From: Marisa cornuarietis
Lineage: Eukaryota; Mollusca; Gastropoda; Architaenioglossa; Ampullariidae
Direction: 5' to 3'
Assembly: GCA_004794655.1 (NCBI GenBank)
Contig: SMMW01000080.1
Span: 217,501-281,500 of the forward strand
DNA length: 64,000 bases
Part shown: piece by piece, positions 1-11,890 of the stretch
How positions within the stretch are numbered: the stretch's first letter is position 1
Layout of the letters: each line of letters starts with the position of its first letter
The notes under the pieces: generated by a model
Databases searched by the model: none
What the model saw: the letters and a program-made list of their open reading frames with translations, nothing else
Told to the model about the DNA's origin: nothing
Made by a program: the position numbers and the translations under genes

Positions 1-189
1 CTCTAAATCATCGAGACCACGAGGAACTGGTCATTGCGACCATTTGCCGATGCGACCACAGCCTATAATCGATTCTACCAAATCATCATCTTTGCGATAA
101 TTCGGTCACAGAATAAGTGAATTTAATTCTTGGTTGACGCACACATTCACACGAACACAGAGAAAGAAGTAGTCAACCAAGGATGAAAT

Positions 190-251
190 CCCCGCGCGTG
201 TGCGCGTGCGTGCGTGCGTGCGTGCGTGTGCGTGCGTGCGTGCGTGCGTGC

Positions 252-294
<43 letters not shown>
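190..294. repeat. CGTG/TG microsatellite
   Basis: A run of (CGTG)n-like units grades into a pure (TG)n run. The long open frame across it is only a product of the simple repeat. Such composite CG/TG tracts can adopt Z-DNA. Confidence 0.95.
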
Positions 295-295
<1 letters not shown>

Positions 296-324
296 CACAG
301 ACAGAAAGAGAAAGTGGATTCGAG

Positions 325-480
325 TCAATATAAATATGTATATCACTTGACTAATTTGCATAGAGAAAAATAATGTTTCGTCTTGTTTACTTACAACGAA
401 CATCAAATGTGTCATTACACTGAATAGTAACTTCTGTGCTTGGTAGTCGAGCCGACTGCAGCCGGTTGCAGTCGAAATGA
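325..480. repeat. dispersed repeat, copy 1
   Basis: This stretch is similar to 2825-2950. Shared landmarks are 'tatatcac', 'ttgtttac', and 'cattacactgaata' followed by 'taacttctg' and a GTCG/CGACT-rich tail. The two copies have diverged by many substitutions. Identity as a transposon is unknown. The CGACT-rich region continues to about 560 without a recognisable gene. Confidence 0.5.
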
Positions 481-1230
481 CTATGTTTCTGAATCAACTC
501 AGGGTTGTGGAGGAATCAACTAAGGGTCGTGGTTGAATCGACTGGTTAGAATTGGTAAATGGTCGAATCTACCGGTAGCCGGACCATTCACTTGGCAATT
601 AAACTACAAACAGTTCTGCGGCTTGCACCGCCAACTGAGATTTAAAGCTTTAATGGCAAAGTAGCAAAAAATATTATTTTCTCTAAAGTTCTATCTTGTA
701 TGTCACGTTTGTTGTGCCTTAAACGCAGAGACTGCCTGACATTCAGCAAACATCTGATATCATTTCACTAACATTTTGATAAATAATACATACATTTAAA
801 AAAAATTACCACAGTGAAGTCTCAAGCGATGTCAACCACTTTCTTCAAATCTGCTTCGGATAAGGGAAAGGGGAAAGAGACAAAAGTAGAACGGGCCCGA
901 AGTTGACTCCTTTTGTAAAGTCCTTTGCATGGGAAAAAAATCGCTTTCATGACCAGACGTGCTTGCTAAATATGGTGAGCCTCGTTTGTCAAGTGAAAAA
1001 GTGACCTTCTTGTGACGCCCATCAAAGTTTCGGGTCAGTAGTTTGACTAGTCTGTGTGTACATTTGGTAGCGTCTTGGCATCAAACATCGCATGCGACTT
1101 GAGAGGCACTCAACTGCACGGTCGTTAATTGATGGCGGATTGACGTAGGTGAAAGGTGTCTGACGTCTAGAGAAACACGACATCGCCCGAAGGATCCACG
1201 AGATAAAAGAACATTTAAAAGAATTGATTA

Positions 1231-1338
1231 ACGCGCGCACGCTCGCACACAGCACGCACGCACGCACGCACGCGCGCGCGCACACACACATACACACAGA
1301 TCCAGTTTCTTGTCTGTGTGTGTGTGTGTGTGTGTGTT
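1231..1338. repeat. GCAC/CA then TG microsatellite
   Basis: A (GCAC)n/(CA)n tract is followed within about 30 nt by a (TG)n tract. The two together form a large imperfect inverted repeat. I see no gene between 560 and 1640. Confidence 0.9.
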
Positions 1339-1645
1339 GAGAGGAAGATTTCATTTACACGCATATTTATATACTTATATCGCTGTTGCAGGACTCGTCA
1401 TCTCCGCCTATAAACAAATCTCCCACGAATGTATATGTCGAGAAATATGAGCGGTCCCATGGCAATCCGCAGCATCTCCCTGAAGGCGTGCTGCTCAACT
1501 AATCAAAGAAAAAATCAATCCAAGTGGCAAACTGGACTTAAAAAATAGACGTTCTGGCACCAACGTATTTCTAATTTTTTAAAACACTTTCGATCTTTCA
1601 GTGCATTTAGTTTTACTGAAATGTCCTAAAGATAAAAGATAAATC

Positions 1646-1896
1646 CTGGGGCCGTACTCATGGTGCGAGGGTAAATCGCGTCTTGCCGCCCCAGTTATGA
1701 AGTGGTATCCAGACTGTGGATGTTGTCATACCCCTGGGACTGTAGTTATAAAGAAGTGGCAAAGATTCCTTAGATCAAAGTAATACAGAGCAATGTCCGC
1801 AGGTGGTATACAGTCTGTCGTTACTATGAAGACGATAAGGTTTTCCTTGATTTTCCAATTTTGCTCCTGGGTGCGACTTTGTGAATACGGTCCCTG
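1646..1896. mobile_element. short MITE with CCGTAYTCA termini
   Basis: The left end reads CTGGGGCCGTACTCA. The reverse complement of the right end reads CAGGGACCGTATTCA, matching 12 of 15. Possible 3-bp flanking duplication ATC. There is no coding capacity, and the superfamily is not assigned. Confidence 0.45.
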
Positions 1897-2104
1897 ATCC
1901 AAGCTCGACAGCAGAGCAGAAGGTGGTCGGTTGAAGGCTCAAGGGTCTAGCTCTGCACATCCAGCTGATTGGTGTATGATTTATCAGGGAAGCCAAACTT
2001 CTCTCTAATATATAGTTGCAAAAGCAACCGGTGGAAGTCGATACCTCTCACTTATAGAGCTGCCAATACAGCTTGTGGAAGGCCTTACCTCACCCTAATA
2101 TATA

Positions 2105-2641
2105 CAGTACGACCTCTACATACGAGTGAACCCAATCGAGATACGAGCCAAAAATTCGTGGAAATTGTGTTCTTACTTACGAGCGGAAATTCCATATACG
2201 AGTTTGAGTCATTTATATGTCATATAATGTAGTCTTAGTGAAAATCTCGTTCAAAACAGTGTAAATAGTTTTGTCTCATCAGCTGATTCATTCAGCACCC
2301 GTCTGCTCTCCGGCTCCCTCCCTCCTCCTCCGCCATCTGCCTGCCTCCGTTATCGACAGTCTTCGTCTCCTTCAAGGTAAGATTGATAAATATAACATAT
2401 TCTTTATTATTTTACTATATTATTTATATCATTGTGCCATCAACATTTACTATACAGTGTTATATATTATACCGTATTTACATATAAATTGCGTTGTTGT
2501 AGGAGGGTTGGAACGCATTAATCCTATTTCCTTTATTTTATGTGGGAAAAATAGTTTTAATATACGAGTTTGTTTGTTTGTTTTTTTTACGTGCGAGCTC
2601 GGTTGTGGAACGGATTAAACTCGTATGTAGATGTACTACTG
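2105..2641. mobile_element. pogo/Tigger-like MITE with TA target duplication
   Basis: The left end CAGTACGACCTCTACATACG and the reverse complement of the right end, CAGTAGTACATCTACATACG, match at 17 of 20 positions. Both ends are flanked by TA, as expected for Tc1/mariner-pogo insertions. The 537-bp interior has no transposase, so this is a non-autonomous element. Further CATACGAGT/ATACGAG motifs near the ends are typical sub-terminal repeats. Confidence 0.75.
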
Positions 2642-2712
2642 TAGTTGTCACTAGAGGCCTTGGAGGTTTACAGCTCTAATAAATAGCCGATTGCTCTGCT
2701 ATTGCGTAAAAT

Positions 2713-2750
2713 AATTCCTTGCTTAGCTTAATATAACTAAGCAAGGAATT
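2713..2750. repeat. perfect 14-bp hairpin
   Basis: Arms AATTCCTTGCTTAG (2713-2726) and CTAAGCAAGGAATT (2737-2750) are perfectly complementary with a 10-nt AT-rich loop. No flanking transposon ends were found. It could be a remnant of an inverted repeat element or a structured RNA stem. Confidence 0.8.
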
Positions 2751-2824
2751 TTCTCTCGCTCATGTCACCTACTCACCTTACTTCAAACAGCGTCCATTTT
2801 TCATTTGATAACAATGACGGCTTA

Positions 2825-2950
2825 TCTACGTATATCACGTGACAAATTTACATTTAAAAATGTAGTTTTGTTTTGTTTACAAACAGCGAGCAACGAATGT
2901 ACCATTACACTGAATAATAACTTCTGCACTCGGTGGTCGGCTGAGGAATC
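2825..2950. repeat. dispersed repeat, copy 2
   Basis: Second copy of the repeat at 325-480, in the same orientation, sharing 'cattacactgaata' followed by 'taacttctg' and the GTCG-rich end. The small open frames across 2805-3165 are not conserved between the two copies, which argues against coding. Confidence 0.5.
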
Positions 2951-3644
2951 GAAGTGGTCGAATCGACTAAGGGTCTCTCTGAAACAAGGACTGACGCAAG
3001 GACACTGCCTTCTTCTAATTTTCTTTCTTCCTTTTTTGAGGCGATCTGTTCAGCAAACCGTTCACAGCCCGATCGGACTGGTCCATGTCGGAGCAGGGCT
3101 GCGTGTAAATCTTCAGGCGGAGCATTATTATCGTCGCTGATGTGAGTTGTCATTGACAGCGGCACGTACCTGACACAGAGGAGCGTGACGTCAGCACCAC
3201 GTCATAATTACGTGGTATGGCAACCAGCCAGACACCTCACTATACTATCTACTCGCCCTGTGACCTTACAATTTTAACTCTCGAACTGCTCTCAACACGA
3301 CTTTATATACAAGTCCGTGCTCTCAGTACATCCAACGATGGCAGTCAACCCCTTTGCATTTTGTTGGTGAATGACTCCTCTACCTCTACATGGCCTTGTT
3401 TATTTCGATATGCGTTCATGGGAACAAAGTTGCTGGCAACAATATCGATCAATCTGACAAACTTTAAAGGATTTTAATAAAGTTAAATTATTAATATTAC
3501 AGAACAAACGCAATGGTCAGGCGAAGCGAAGTTTTTACGAGGTGATGAACAGGAAGCAGTGCTGTGTTTCCCAAGCTTCAACTTTACTTCACATAATCAA
3601 CCCGGAAGTGTAAAGCAAAACAACCAAGAGCGTGTGTCGCACAC

Positions 3645-3690
3645 GCATGCACACACCCGCGCACGCACGCACACACACACACACACCCCC
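3645..3690. repeat. CA-rich microsatellite
   Basis: CA/GCAC simple repeat ending in CCCCCC. Nothing else is recognised in the surrounding 3200-4330 stretch, apart from an isolated CRE palindrome TGACGTCA at 3186-3193. Confidence 0.85.
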
Positions 3691-4349
3691 CGCATGCACG
3701 TAAGTAAGAAAAAATCTCTGCAGGTCTTTCAGCAGACAAGAATCGGCGATCCGATAAGCACCAGGCCAGTACAGATGAAGTGGATAACAGAAGTTTGAAA
3801 TTTGTTTATTCGAGAAGACTTTTCTGAAGTTCATGCAAATAGAAAGTCTTTAGCTATAAACGGATTACTTTTGGCAATAAGCATATTCATGTTATTATCC
3901 GCATTTAGTGTGAGTTAATTTTATGCGAGTTCGACTTTACAGTGTAATATCAGAAATACACAAAGTCCGCTGAATCGCATAAAAAAATTCTTAATTTGGT
4001 CACTTATGTGTAAGAATGAACGATGCAATCGGTCTATGAGTTCTTAACTGTGGTACTGAGAACATTATAACATCAAGACCGTTCTTTCGACGGTAGAAGA
4101 CAGTCTCGTTCCAACGGGACATAACACCTCTCTTCTAAGTTCTTTGTATCGGCTTATTCAACTGCCCCTCCAAGAAATCTAATTACAGGAAAGCGACGAA
4201 GAAAGGAATCAAAGATAAAAACATATATTTGCGTTTTCTGTACAGTATTTGTTTTTATTAATCATCAGTACTATTGTTTCTTCTTTCGTAGTTCATGTGT
4301 TGTTTGTTTTCCTGTCCGGCTGTCCCTCGTATGTTGCCCATGTCTTGTT

Positions 4350-4430
4350 ATTGTTCTTTAGCGCTAAGAGCATCTCCTTAGGAGTGTGAGTATGCGTTTT
4401 ACAAATTTTTGCATTTGTTAATATTATACA
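4350..4430 (+). mobile_element. LINE 3'-tail fragment
   Basis: Contains the diagnostic GCGCTAAGAGCAT motif, then 'gagtgtgagtatgcg', then an AT tail. This matches the 3' end of the LINE at 56975-60152 (there GCGCTAAGAGCATGCTC and a GAGTGTGAATATG motif). It is strongly 5'-truncated and diverged. Confidence 0.55.
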
Positions 4431-4526
4431 TGAAGGAATGAAAGAAAACATAAAAAGAGATGAGAAAAAAACGAAGAAAGAGAAAACACGAAAAAAGCAA
4501 AAAAGACTACAAATATTAACATGACC

Positions 4527-4669
4527 CAGTGGCATAGGAAGATGCTCAGCTTTGTGGGGGTAGGGGGGGGGGCAAACTTCATGCTGATCGTGAACGACAT
4601 TCACATTCTTGCCTCCTCCGGCTGCCCCCACCCCCCTTGCCTCTCCCCTCCCCGATTCCTACGCAATTG
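4527..4669. mobile_element. hAT-like MITE, G/C-tract interior
   Basis: The left end is CAGTGGCATAGGAAG and the reverse complement of the right end is CAATTGCGTAGGAAT (11 of 15). CAGTGGCGTAG is a common hAT terminus. TGACC flanks both sides (4522-4526 and 4670-4674). The interior has G-rich and C-rich tracts and no coding capacity. The 5-bp flank is shorter than the usual 8-bp hAT duplication, so the class is tentative. Confidence 0.5.
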
Positions 4670-5639
4670 TGACCACCTTGGTTTTGAAGGTGTCAAGTGG
4701 ATCGGTTCGGTTACAGATGTCCAGACTAACGGTTAGTCGCAGCTCCTGAAAGTAACAGAGAGCAAGGCGCAAAGGCATCTGAGGAAACGAATCGAAAGTT
4801 CTCACCCCTACTCCTCCCACACTTAATCTAGGAAAGCAAATTGCATAGCAAACCATGTAAGAGCCACCTGACACTCTTCTCTGGTCGAGAAACAATCCGC
4901 GTCCCGGTCAACTATAACAAAAACTGAGTAGCACAGTTTCTGGGAAATCTCCCAGCCGCTGGGTGTAATCGGTGTGACGCGAGACTGCACTGAACGACTG
5001 CCGTCATTCACGAGGGCAAAAGTCGAAGTGAAGCTGCGGAAACGTCATCTTATCCAGTCCGTTATAATCTGCTGACATTTTTATTTCTGCCGCGACGCTA
5101 GCTCCTCGCGAAAGAGAGAACACGCCTGCTGGACTCGGAAATCGGTAAACACGCGCGCGACAGACAGCCCACGTCGTCGCATCTCTACGTCATAACTTCC
5201 GGTAGCTGCCGCCAACTCAAACAACAAACGCCTAAAGGCAGAATTGCCGCCCAGCACAGATGCCTCACGACAGGGTGCGTAATTTTGGCTGGTAAGGAAA
5301 ACCCTGCGCTACTGGTCGTGGGCGCTCGGTTATGAAACGATCGTTGTTGAGTGTCGGATCACTTGTTTGCAGACGTCAGGCAATCATAGAATGCGCAGCG
5401 TGGGGTATGATCGAGTCATTATTTGCACTGTAGGCAACAGAGCGAAATGCTGCAAATCAGCCACCGATGCTCGATCGCGCAAATGTACGCCTCTGCCACA
5501 CTCACACGCAGTGGTAGGCTGAACTGAAACTATCCAACACTTCTTAATAATGAAGGCTGCACACAGAATGCGACTATAACGCAGCCTGAAATGAGCCTTA
5601 GCGAGCAGTTTACTGACGAGGCCAACTTTCCATCGACAA

Positions 5640-6021
5640 ACCTCGCGCCGTCTCGTTAGTCGTCGTGCATGACGTCAGATCTTTGTCCCGCCTGCTGACT
5701 TGTAGCCTGACACAAACGCATGCGCGCTGACTCATCGGATGACGTAAGCAGTCACTTACGTCGGACTTCAAGTTATAAAAAAATCCAAGAAGAAAAATTT
5801 ACTTACACTCAAGACTAGGATACAGCTTTAAGATTTTATACTTTGCCGAGTTGTTGGATAATGGCCTGCACGAATACTTTCTAAACGAAGTAAGCAAGAA
5901 AGGAGCTCGATAAACGAGGGCATTCCCACAACCTGCCACCCCTTTAAAACGAAGGATTAGGCCAGCCTTGGCTGTAGCCGCGCTGTCGACGCGACGGTGA
6001 CGTCAGCACGCAAGCATCAAC
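5640..6021 (+). promoter_or_regulatory. 5' flank of gene 1 with CRE and AP-1 sites
   Basis: Two perfect CRE palindromes TGACGTCA lie at 5670-5677 and 5998-6005. An AP-1 type TGACTCA lies near 5730, and inverted TGACGTAA / TTACGTC sites near 5740-5765. The stretch from 5000 on is visibly richer in CpG than the intergenic DNA. An AT-rich TATAAAAAAA is at about 5775. The promoter role is inferred from position. The stop TGA inside the second CRE is in frame with the gene 1 ATG, which fixes that ATG as the first possible start. Confidence 0.5.
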
Positions 6022-9000
6022 ATGGCTCAAACGCTGGCAAGCAAAAACGATGCAAAGACACATGGCATGGAAACACGAAAGAAGTCCGTGGCTGCTCATT
6101 TGTCCCCCCAAACTTCGACCGAAATGACCTACGGGGACGAGTCGGCCAGTGTTGTGGCTGAAGCCACCCAGTGCTTGGTGGATTACGCTATGACGAAAGG
6201 GCATACTATTCATTCACTGACGCACATGACACGATCGCAGCTTGCCGATTTTCTACGTGACTTCTACGTGAAAATCAAGTCCAGAATGGAAGACAGCGGC
6301 ATCGACCTAAAAGAATTGAGGGCAGGCCTGCACAAATTCTTCCTAAATGAGATTGCAGTGGATATAATTCGCGACCGGACTTTCGAGTTGGCCAACGCAA
6401 CATTTGACATCGCTCTTCGGTCCAACAGTTCTCGCAAATATCATCGGATGAGGATTGAAATGGAAGACCTGCGGAAAATGTACCTCAGCGAAGCCATGGA
6501 CCTCACCACACCAGAGAGTCTGCAAAATAAAGTTTTCTTTGATGTAAATCTTTATATTTGCAACCGCGGTAAGGACTATTTGCGACTGATGAAAAAGACC
6601 GATTTTGAAGTGTCGTCTGACATGAATGGTAGACGATATGTTTGGTTGAAGGATCATCCCAAGTTTAGTTCCGGAGTGGACACTAACAACGATAAAGAGT
6701 TTTGCCTAACGTATCAAATGGGTGACCGCATGTACGAAAGACCAGGTAAGTACTAGTGTTTCTTGATAAAACTTTCACTGGAGCTTTCTAGGTTGTCAAG
6801 AAGTACCGCGCAGGGGCAGCCATGTTGTGTCGTCTGCTATGTATGGCCTTGGGGTACAGTAAAAAGTGACACAATCCACTATGCCCCATAACGTGTTAAT
6901 CGCTGAAGTATACCTTGTTTTGAATTAAATGAGCAATTTCCAAGGAAGTATATAGTAGCAGTGTAATCTGCAGAAATGGTATATGACTTCCTGGCTCTAG
7001 AAAGTTATTTTTCATGTAACTTAACAGTGGTACATGTTTCAGATAGTTTATGGTATCAGTGGAAGTAATGAACATTTATCAAAGCATGATTTTACGCTTA
7101 TTTTAGCCATTTGAAGGTATTGAATGTTCATATCCCTTGAAAGTATTAAGAAAAGGCTTACAGACAGCTATGATAAGATTTTCTGAGACAAAGCCCTAGG
7201 GAAAACAGTTGATGCCTAGCTTTGTTGAGCAGATTACCTTGTGAGACTTAATATAGTGCAGCGGGTAGCTACATGTATTTACGTTATGAGACTTAATATA
7301 GTGCAGCAGGTAGCTACATGTATTTAACTTTTGAGACTTAATATAGTGCAGCAGGTAGCTACATGTATTTACCTTGTGAGACTTAATATAGTGCAGCAGG
7401 TAGCTACATGTATTTAACTTTTGAGACTTAATATAGTGCAGCAGGTAGCTACATGTATTTAACTTGTGAGACTTAATATAGTGCAGCAGGTAGCTACATG
7501 TATTTACCTTGTGAGACTTAATATAGTGCAGCAGGTAGCTACATGTATTTAACTTTTGAGACTTAATATAGTGCAGCAGGTAGCTACATGTATTTACCTT
7601 GTGAGACTTAATATAGTGCAGCAGGTAGCTACATGTATTTAACTTTTGAGACTTAATATAGTGCAGCAGGTAGCTACATGTATTTAACTTTTGAGACTTA
7701 ATATAGTGCAGCAGGTAGCTACATGTATTTACCTTGTGAGACTTAATATAGTGCAGCAGGTAGCTACATGTATTTACCTTGTGAGACTTAATATAGTGCA
7801 GCAGGTAGCTACATGTATTTACCTTGTGAGACAATATAGTGCAGCAGGTAGCTACATGTATTTACCTTGTGAGACTTAATATAGTGCAGCAAGTAGCTAC
7901 ATGTATTTACCTTGTGAGACTTAATACAGTGCAGCAGGTAGCTACATGTATTTACCTTGTGAGACTTAATATAGTGCAGCAGGTAGCTACATGTATTTAC
8001 CTTGTGAGACTTAATATAGTGCAGCAAGTAGCTACATGTTTTCACCTTGTGAGACTTAATATAGTGCAGCAGGTAGCTACATGTATTTACCTTGTGAGAC
8101 TTAATATAGTGCAGCAAGTAGCTACATGTATTTACCTTGTGAGACTTAATATAGTGCAGCAAGTAGCTACATGTTTTCACCTTGTGAGACTTAATATAGT
8201 GCAGCAGGTAGCTACATGTATTTACCTTGTGAGACTTAATATAGTGCAGCAGGTAGCTACATGTATTTACCTTGTGAGACAATATAGTGCATTTACCTTG
8301 TGAGACTTAATATAGTGCAGCAAGTAGCTACATGTTTTCACCTTGTGAGACTTAATATAGTGCAGCAGGTAGCTACATGTATTTACCTTGTGAGACTTAA
8401 TATAGTGCAGCAGGTAGCTACATGTATTTACCTTGTGAGACTTAATATAGTGCAGCAAGTAGCTACATGTATTTACCTTGTGAGACTTAATATAGTGCAG
8501 CAAGTAGCTACATGTATTTACCTTGTGAGACTTAATATAGTGCAGCAAGTAGCTACATGTATTTACCTTGTGAGACTTAATATAGTGCAGCAGGTAGCTA
8601 CATGTATTTACCTTTGAGACTTAATATAGTGCAGCAGGTAGCTACATGTATTTACCTTGTGAGACTTAATATAGTGCAGCAGATAGCCACATGTATTTAC
8701 CTTGGAAGTGATAGAAATTTGAACCTGAACATTTTGAATAAAATAATTCCAACCAACCAATATCCTTTATTGAGACAGAAGATGATTGAATGATAGGATG
8801 GTTTTGTACGCTTTTTGTCCATCAGGTGATCCACGGTGTCCAGTAAAGTCGTTCCTGCAGTATGTAACCCATCTGCATCCCATGACTGATGCCTTTTGGC
8901 AACGCCCAAAGCGCAATGTAAGCCCGACTGACTATGTTTGGTATGACCACTCACCCATGGGGAACAGCACACTGAGCAAAATCATGCAGCGTATCTCCAT

Positions 9001-11457
9001 CATGGCTGGCATGTGTGACAACTATACAAACCATGCAATACGAGCAGCTTACATCCCTCTCATTGAGAGCATTTGCCTGGAAGCCATGGGAAGTCAGCAG
9101 AGCCTGCCACCTGCCTTTGAAGCAGTGAATGCTGCAGGTGCAGATGGGGAAAGGGTTAGGTCCCAGAGCTGTAAAACAGAGTTAGACACAAGTTCGGGTG
9201 ATGACACCTCATCACTGATGTCAGAGTCAAGAGAAAATGATGCTGAGAATGATGTTTCAGATGGCCAGGGTAAGTGAGATGGTTTGTGATTCTTAATGGT
9301 TTGTGATAACCCTTGTTTCAAAAGTTATAGCAATAGTAGAACATATGATAGTGGACTTAACTCTTATTTTTATCATGACCACTCATGTAGCACCAGGCAT
9401 CATCATAATGGCAGGAGAGCATTGCTGATGGCTGCTTAGGAGATATCTCCATCTCTCTCTGAATTTCGTTTTTCATGTTCTCATCTCCCTTTAGAGGACA
9501 TTTTTAACCCATTTATTGAATATGATTATGTGATTTTTTGTGTCAGCACTTGCTAAGCATAGCCATATATTTGGCTGTATGTGTCCAGTTAAGAAGGCTT
9601 TTAAGCTTCTTACATTTTCATAATATTAGAGATTGTCTAAAGTCTAAACAGTTCTTTAAAGACCCACATTCGTGCATATTTTTATATACTTTATATAAAG
9701 GATGTGCAAACAGTGAAATGGTGCTTTAACTGAGGTTAGCAAGAATGATGGTATTACATCCTCCTTTCATGGTTATGACTTAGTTATGCATGATCATGAT
9801 TTATCTCCCTACATATTAAAACAGCTGTAGAAGTGCATTAAGTGTCACTTGAGTGACATTAGTATAAATAGGATTTCTTGCTTTTAAAATAATCTGGGTT
9901 ATCAGTGGCATCTTAGATTTTTGTTTACACACAAGATAAAAGAAAGAATGTTGTTAAGTTATTGTTAGTGATTTAATTCAGCAACGTAAAAATATATTTA
10001 TGTGATTGTACATGTTTTATTATTGTCATGACAGGCCTGCGTGAAGCCAAAATGAAGGTTCTTGAACAGCTGCAAAAGGTCATGGTGCGTGACATTCAGA
10101 AGTTTGTTGACTGGCTGAAGACTGTGAGGGTGGAGTATAATGCTGGAGGTAAGCCCAAGGCCTTATTTGCCAATCGTATTTGATACATTACAGGTATTTT
10201 TATACTTAAAATCTGCAAATAGTCATGGTTCATATTGTTCACCAAGCTCAGTTAGTTCCATTGTGTGTATTTGCATGATTTTGTGCATATTTGAGATGAA
10301 AATCCACTTTCTTCCATTTTATATCAATGAAAAGTGTTTGAACTGTGGTGGCATGTCATCGTGAAGCTGACAATGTTTATTTATTATGTTTTTGTATGTA
10401 TGTTTTAGAGTTGATGGTGCTGTGTAGTCCTGTAGAAAAGATGGTGGCAGATGTTCCTGATGTCATGCCAGAAGCTCCCCCTATTCATAAAGTTTCATCA
10501 GAAAAAAAGCCACACTCTATACTGCGTCAGCCTAGTGAAAGTCTGGACCCAATCCCACGTCAAGACTCACATAGCAACAGCAGTAGCAGCCATGGAGATT
10601 TTATGGGTATGCAAAGCATATCTATTAAACAGGTGGAATTTCGTTCATTTGGTGACACTTATTGCTCGCTAGCAGAGATTGCTCCAATGAAGATTACAAT
10701 CCCAACAGAAGACACCCTTCTTGTGACAGGGATCCCTGAGAATGTGCAGCTTATGGTCCACAAAAAGCATGGTCAGACCAACATGTCCAAAGAGAGCATT
10801 GCAGATCGTATATTTTTCTCAGAAAATGAAATGGATGTTGCAGAAGTTGCAGCCTTACTGGGCACGAGAACTTCTATGCACCATAAGCAAGACAACAGCC
10901 TGCCTATACACTCAATCTATCAAGCCCAGCTTCAGCCTTCCACCTCCCTCGCAACTCCCATCGTTACCACCAGTCCTGCCCCAGTCCCAGTTGGTCCTCC
11001 TATTGCAGTGTCACATATTCAGCCTCAACTCCAATCCCACAAGCTGACTCCACAAAATTCCTTTGAGACAAAATCCAAGAGTGAATTGATAAAGACCAAG
11101 AAATTTAAGTCTGTCACTTATCGAGAGCCATCACCTATCCCAGATCTCAAACGAGTGTCATCCACAGGTACGCCCATTCTGAAGCGGCAAGCAAATGTCG
11201 TTGATACTCACTATGGAGATGAGCATTTTCCAAAAAGGTGCCTAAGCGAAGACCTCAATCATCTTCCATTCAGTGCACTTCGGAGAGACGACTCGTTGGA
11301 AGCCAAGCGGCTGCATGCTGACCGGCTGGATGACTCTCTCCGCAAGCACCAGGAGATTTTGCAGAATTCACCATTGCTGAAGAAGCAGATGGATCGGCAT
11401 GGAACTGGTTTCAGAAAATCGTATCACCGTGTCAAGTCAGAACCTGTTGATACTTGA
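6022..11457 (+). CDS. Gene 1: Crypton-derived (DUF3504-type) nuclear protein, 776 aa
   Basis: Four exons: 6022-6745, 8826-9269, 10035-10148 and 10409-11457. All splice junctions are GT..AG, every intron is phase 1, and the total is 2331 nt. The start has a good context (AACATGG), with an in-frame stop 24 nt upstream. Residues about 45-320 resemble the degenerate tyrosine-recombinase domain that QRICH1, KIAA1958 and the ZMYM proteins acquired from Crypton transposons (established family knowledge). Visible marks are FLRDFYVKIK near the start, KVFFDVNLYICNRGKDYLRL, CPVKSF, FWQRPKR, WYDHSPMG, and NHAIR at residues 310-314. That last motif keeps the H-x-x-R of the recombinase, but I see no clear catalytic tyrosine after it. 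Exon 3 encodes a short helical motif (DWLKTVRV), and exon 4 a Ser/Pro-rich tail with KTKKFK and a C-terminal VKSEPVD, a SUMO-like site. Likely a DNA-binding regulator; function not shown. Convergent with its likely paralogue gene 2. Confidence 0.85.
7232..8703. repeat. 45-bp minisatellite in gene 1 intron 1 (about 33 copies)
   Basis: The tandem unit is 45 bp and carries GACTTAATATAGTGCAGC, then (A/G)GTAGCTACATGTATT, then the spacer TTACCTTGTGA or TAACTTTTGA. Because 45 is a multiple of 3 and the unit lacks stops in some frames, long artefactual open frames occur on both strands (15-residue repeats). Variants: the spacer AACTTTT dominates the left part; 'GCAAGTAGC' and 'CATGTTTTCAC' variants mark the right part; two copies (near 7831 and 8279) lost TTA, and the copy near 8290 is truncated. 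Each unit contains the overlapping palindromes GTAGCTAC and TACATGTA. It lies wholly within the intron between exons 1 and 2. Confidence 0.97.
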
Positions 11458-11890
11458 GAGAATTAGAAGTCAAGTGCCTGGGTTTTCATCATTAAAGCTT
11501 GTCTGGTATTCTTATGGTGAGTACCATGATGCTCGGACATGTTTGAACAGATTTTGATTGATGGAGGTGGGAAAAGCTACACAGAAAGCTTGAGAGCAGT
11601 TTTGTAGCTGCAAAAGATTTGGTCGCTGATGGTATAACCTGTTCAAGCCACACTGCCCTAGGGAAGGAATTTGGTGATGAGATGATCCTGAGATCCAAGC
11701 GAAAGCCAATGCACGTCCTGTGAAGTATTGGGTTATTTGGTAAACGTGAAAGCCGGTGATTTTTATATCCAAAAAAAAAAAATTTGAATTTGCACTTAAG
11801 TGCTGATCTGCATGGACGCTTTTTCAAATGTAAGCATGGAATTTTGTTGTTATATGTTGTCTCAATTATTTTGGAATAAAATAAATTTTT
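11458..11890 (+). terminator. gene 1 3' UTR with poly(A) signals
   Basis: Two overlapping AATAAA hexamers at 11875-11885 lie about 420 nt after the stop codon, followed by a T-rich stretch. This is the most likely cleavage region. Alternative downstream signals exist (an AATAAA near 15290), so a longer 3' UTR is possible. Confidence 0.6.

Noticed and set aside
173..415. Thr/His-repeat frame on the reverse strand
   Set aside because: It is the translation of the CGTG/TG microsatellite.
7196..8617. Long open frames on both strands with 15-residue repeats
   Set aside because: They are produced by a 45-bp tandem repeat that lacks stops. They lie inside a well-supported intron, and both strands are open equally.
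7232..8703. CRISPR-like array
   Set aside because: The repeats are contiguous, without unique spacers, in an intron of a eukaryotic gene.
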